DNA of 32,895 nt, taken from Loigolactobacillus backii (GTDB lineage Bacteria; Bacillota; Bacilli; Lactobacillales; Lactobacillaceae). The stretch lies in NCBI RefSeq assembly GCF_003946275.1, contig NZ_RHNQ01000028.1:1-32895 (forward strand), in the 5' to 3' direction. A program made the position numbers and the translations under genes. Below are positions 31,592 to 32,895 of the stretch, one piece after another (within the stretch, counting starts at the first letter, position 1; each line of letters begins with the position of its first letter). Below the pieces are notes generated by a model, which saw nothing but the letters and a program-made list of their open reading frames with translations, was not told the DNA's origin and ran no database searches.

Positions 31592-31918
31592 ATGAAACTT
31601 TCTGAATTTTTTCAAACGGCTTTAATTGAGGGCCAGCCAGTCATGCGGACGGATTACGAACTAGTAGCTGATCGCAAGGCGGCACTGCACATTCCTTTAA
31701 CAGTTCTTGCGCAGATTTACGATAATTATTTTTATACGACACGTTACGTTACCCAAAATTTTGAATTGAATAAAATGGAAATTGCTGATATTCGTGCCGA
31801 AACAGGTGCTTCAATTACCAACGAAAGTTTTCAAAAAGATTTAAAACGAATCGTGGTTGAAGTGGACACTAAGCCGAGCACTAAGCAAGTCAACTTGATG
31901 TTTCAAGATACACTCTAA
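31592..31918 (+). CDS. Hypothetical protein, 108 residues
   Basis: An intact small gene of unknown function. The ATG lies 8 bases after AAAGAGG. The product starts MKLSEFFQTALIEGQPVMRTD, is soluble, mixes helices and strands, and has no cysteines, signal peptide or membrane segment. It begins 78 bp after metI on the same strand. The gap contains a small GC-rich hairpin (GAGCG..CGCTC), so it may be on the same transcript or have its own. I recognise no motif. A family 2 palindrome and a strong terminator follow. Confidence 0.7.
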   Translation: MKLSEFFQTALIEGQPVMRTDYELVADRKAALHIPLTVLAQIYDNYFYTTRYVTQNFELNKMEIADIRAETGASITNESFQKDLKRIVVEVDTKPSTKQVNLMFQDTL

Positions 31919-31931
31919 ATAAAAGAAAGCT

Positions 31932-32051
31932 GGGAGTGGGATAAAAGTCGGTTTTGGGCTTACTGCGTAACGTAGGCTAATCTAATAACCGTATTATGAT
32001 TATTGGATTGGCTGTAGTCGTGTGAACTCGGACTTTTGGCACATGTTCTAG
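31932..32051. repeat. Palindromic element, family 2
   Basis: GGGAGTGGGATAAAAGTCGG at the left is an imperfect inverted repeat of CTCGGACTTTTGGCACATG at the right. The stretch TTTTGGGCTTACTGCGTAAC, then GTAGGCTAATC, is the reverse complement of 29310-29340 with one change. It is the second copy of the element at 29134-29357, in opposite orientation and without the nested insert. Confidence 0.75.
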
Positions 32052-32067
32052 CGTAATGTTCGGAAAT

Positions 32068-32121
32068 AAAAAAGAAGGCTGGGCCAAAATTTGATTTTGG
32101 TCCAGTCTTCTTTTTTAGTGT
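32068..32121. terminator. Strong bidirectional terminator
   Basis: AAAAAAGAAGGCTGGGCC and AAAAT pair with ATTTT and GGTCCAGTCTTCTTTTTT (wobbles only) over a TTG loop, a 23-bp stem. It can end both the 31592 gene and the minus-strand gene that stops at 32135. Confidence 0.88.
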
Positions 32122-32134
32122 AGATAATTTAATT

Positions 32135-32599
32135 TTAACGAACAACTAATGAAACTTCCGTTGGTAAATTTGGACGTAGTGCATCAATTAAAACTTCCGT
32201 TGATTGACCAAAATTTAAGCGAACGTTACGACCACGTTTTAGGGTAAAAATGGCAATAACTAAATGGCGTTGACCAGGCATTGGTTGATTGGTTAATGTG
32301 ATGGTGGCAAGATCACTGAAGCGGACGATCGTTGGGTAAAAGAAGCCATTACCGATAATCCGGTTTGTAGTCAGACCGCCAACACCAGAAATAATATTCA
32401 TCAGAATAAAACCGGCAACTAAAACTAACCAGATTAAACCTGGTGATGGATACATCATTAATAGAACACCAAAAATCATACCGTAAATCAGTGAGCTGAA
32501 ATTATATTTAGCACGGATGGTAATCTGTGATTGCCAGTAAACTGAGACGGCAATACTGATTAAGATTAAAACATCAAAAAATAGCCAAAAAAAAGTCAT
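32135..32599 (-). CDS. Small membrane protein (possibly UPF0266/DUF986-like)
   Basis: A 154-residue protein with three N-terminal hydrophobic helices (about residues 3-22, 37-55 and 57-72). A soluble tail with beta-type strands follows (GNGFFYPTIVRFSDLATITL, then HLVIAIFTLKRGRNVRLNFG). This resembles UPF0266 (YobD-type) proteins in layout, a weak resemblance judged by eye only. Function is unknown. The ATG at 32599 follows AGGAGG at 6 bases. The longer reading from 32668 starts inside a palindromic element and is rejected. Confidence 0.75.
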   Translation of the reverse strand: MTFFWLFFDVLILISIAVSVYWQSQITIRAKYNFSSLIYGMIFGVLLMMYPSPGLIWLVLVAGFILMNIISGVGGLTTNRIIGNGFFYPTIVRFSDLATITLTNQPMPGQRHLVIAIFTLKRGRNVRLNFGQSTEVLIDALRPNLPTEVSLVVR

Positions 32600-32630
32600 G
32601 TTTGTCCTCCTTGTAAATAGGTTAAAGCTA

Positions 32631-32679
32631 GGGAGTGTTTGGAAATGCACAGGAAGCAGCTCTTTCAAATACGTTTAGG
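32631..32679. repeat. Palindromic element, family 1 (minimal, degenerate)
   Basis: GGGAGTGTTTGGAAATGCACAGGAAGC-type left arm (key part AGTGTTTGGAAATGC) with GCAGCTCTTTCAAATACGTTT at the right. It is close in size and layout to the minimal element at 30026-30073. Confidence 0.65.
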
Positions 32680-32895
32680 CCAAAATGGGTAGAAAAACTA
32701 ACAAAAGTAATTTTTAGTACGGCCTGGGGAGCACTTCCTAGTTTGTTATTTATCATTTTAAATACTGAAGAATAAAGTTAGTTGTAAATGTTATATTGCG
32801 GAGCAGCAAAAATTAAAAGAGAGTGTCAAATTTTATGTGTAAATGAAAAAGCCTCTCACCTTTGAACTAAAACATTGATTCTAAAGTGTCTTGAA
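32680..32895. other. Right-end non-coding region; possible insertion-element end
   Basis: No gene is visible. From 32819, GAGAGTGTCAAATTTTATGT followed by GTAAA resembles in character the terminal repeats of IS256-group insertion sequences, which often run G-x-GTGTCxAAATTTT-x-TGTGTAAA. No transposase coding can be seen in the 77 bases that remain, so this is only a suggestion. Confidence 0.2.

Overview
The window looks like chromosomal DNA of a low-GC Gram-positive lactic acid bacterium, most likely a member of the Lactobacillaceae; I cannot name the species. The signs are an LPXTG-anchored surface protein, four T-box tRNA-sensing leaders, strong AGGAGG ribosome binding sites, TTG/GTG starts, a class III fructose-1,6-bisphosphatase with a cre-like box, and an Mga-type regulator. 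I see no tRNA, rRNA, CRISPR array or complete insertion sequence.

Layout. 1-2.6 kb: a possibly broken small gene, then a sortase-anchored Ala/Thr-rich surface protein split by a one-base frameshift. 2.7-9 kb: a GNAT acetyltransferase, brnQ behind a T-box, a 50-residue AbrB-type protein, an EamA-family exporter, and a PaaX-like regulator beside an AEC-type transporter. 9.4-12 kb: a short UvrA-like ABC ATPase. 12-16 kb: small genes (three unknown or weakly assigned, two GNATs, a HAD phosphatase) and a 101-bp tandem repeat array in front of a small winged-helix-like gene. 16.3-20 kb: an Mga-type regulator and fbp. 20.1-28.4 kb: a complete tryptophan pathway in two transcription units, trpEG and trpDCFBA. 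Each has its own promoter, a Trp (UGG) T-box and a short Trp-containing leader ORF. trpB carries a one-base frameshift. 28.4-32.9 kb: a VTT/TVP38 membrane protein, an unknown protein, a metI-like gene behind a Met (AUG) T-box, and two more unknown proteins.

The unexplained structure is in the non-coding DNA. A family of long imperfect hairpins has an outer arm GTGTTTGAAAAAGC and a core based on GGTTAG, GATTC and TCCTCAG. It recurs in most large intergenic gaps, and its core modules sit on different outer arms inside both trp T-box leaders. A second palindromic family shares AAAAGTCGG arms, and one copy of it contains a first-family element.

The two trp leaders are near-identical duplicates. 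Each ends in a short ORF that starts MQQLPGKRW, and all three base differences within those nine codons are synonymous. This suggests a translated peptide adds a second layer to T-box control. The 101-bp repeat array has a 303-bp higher-order period, and every unit carries a Shine-Dalgarno, a start codon and a hairpin on the minus strand. These two are the best candidates for something undescribed.
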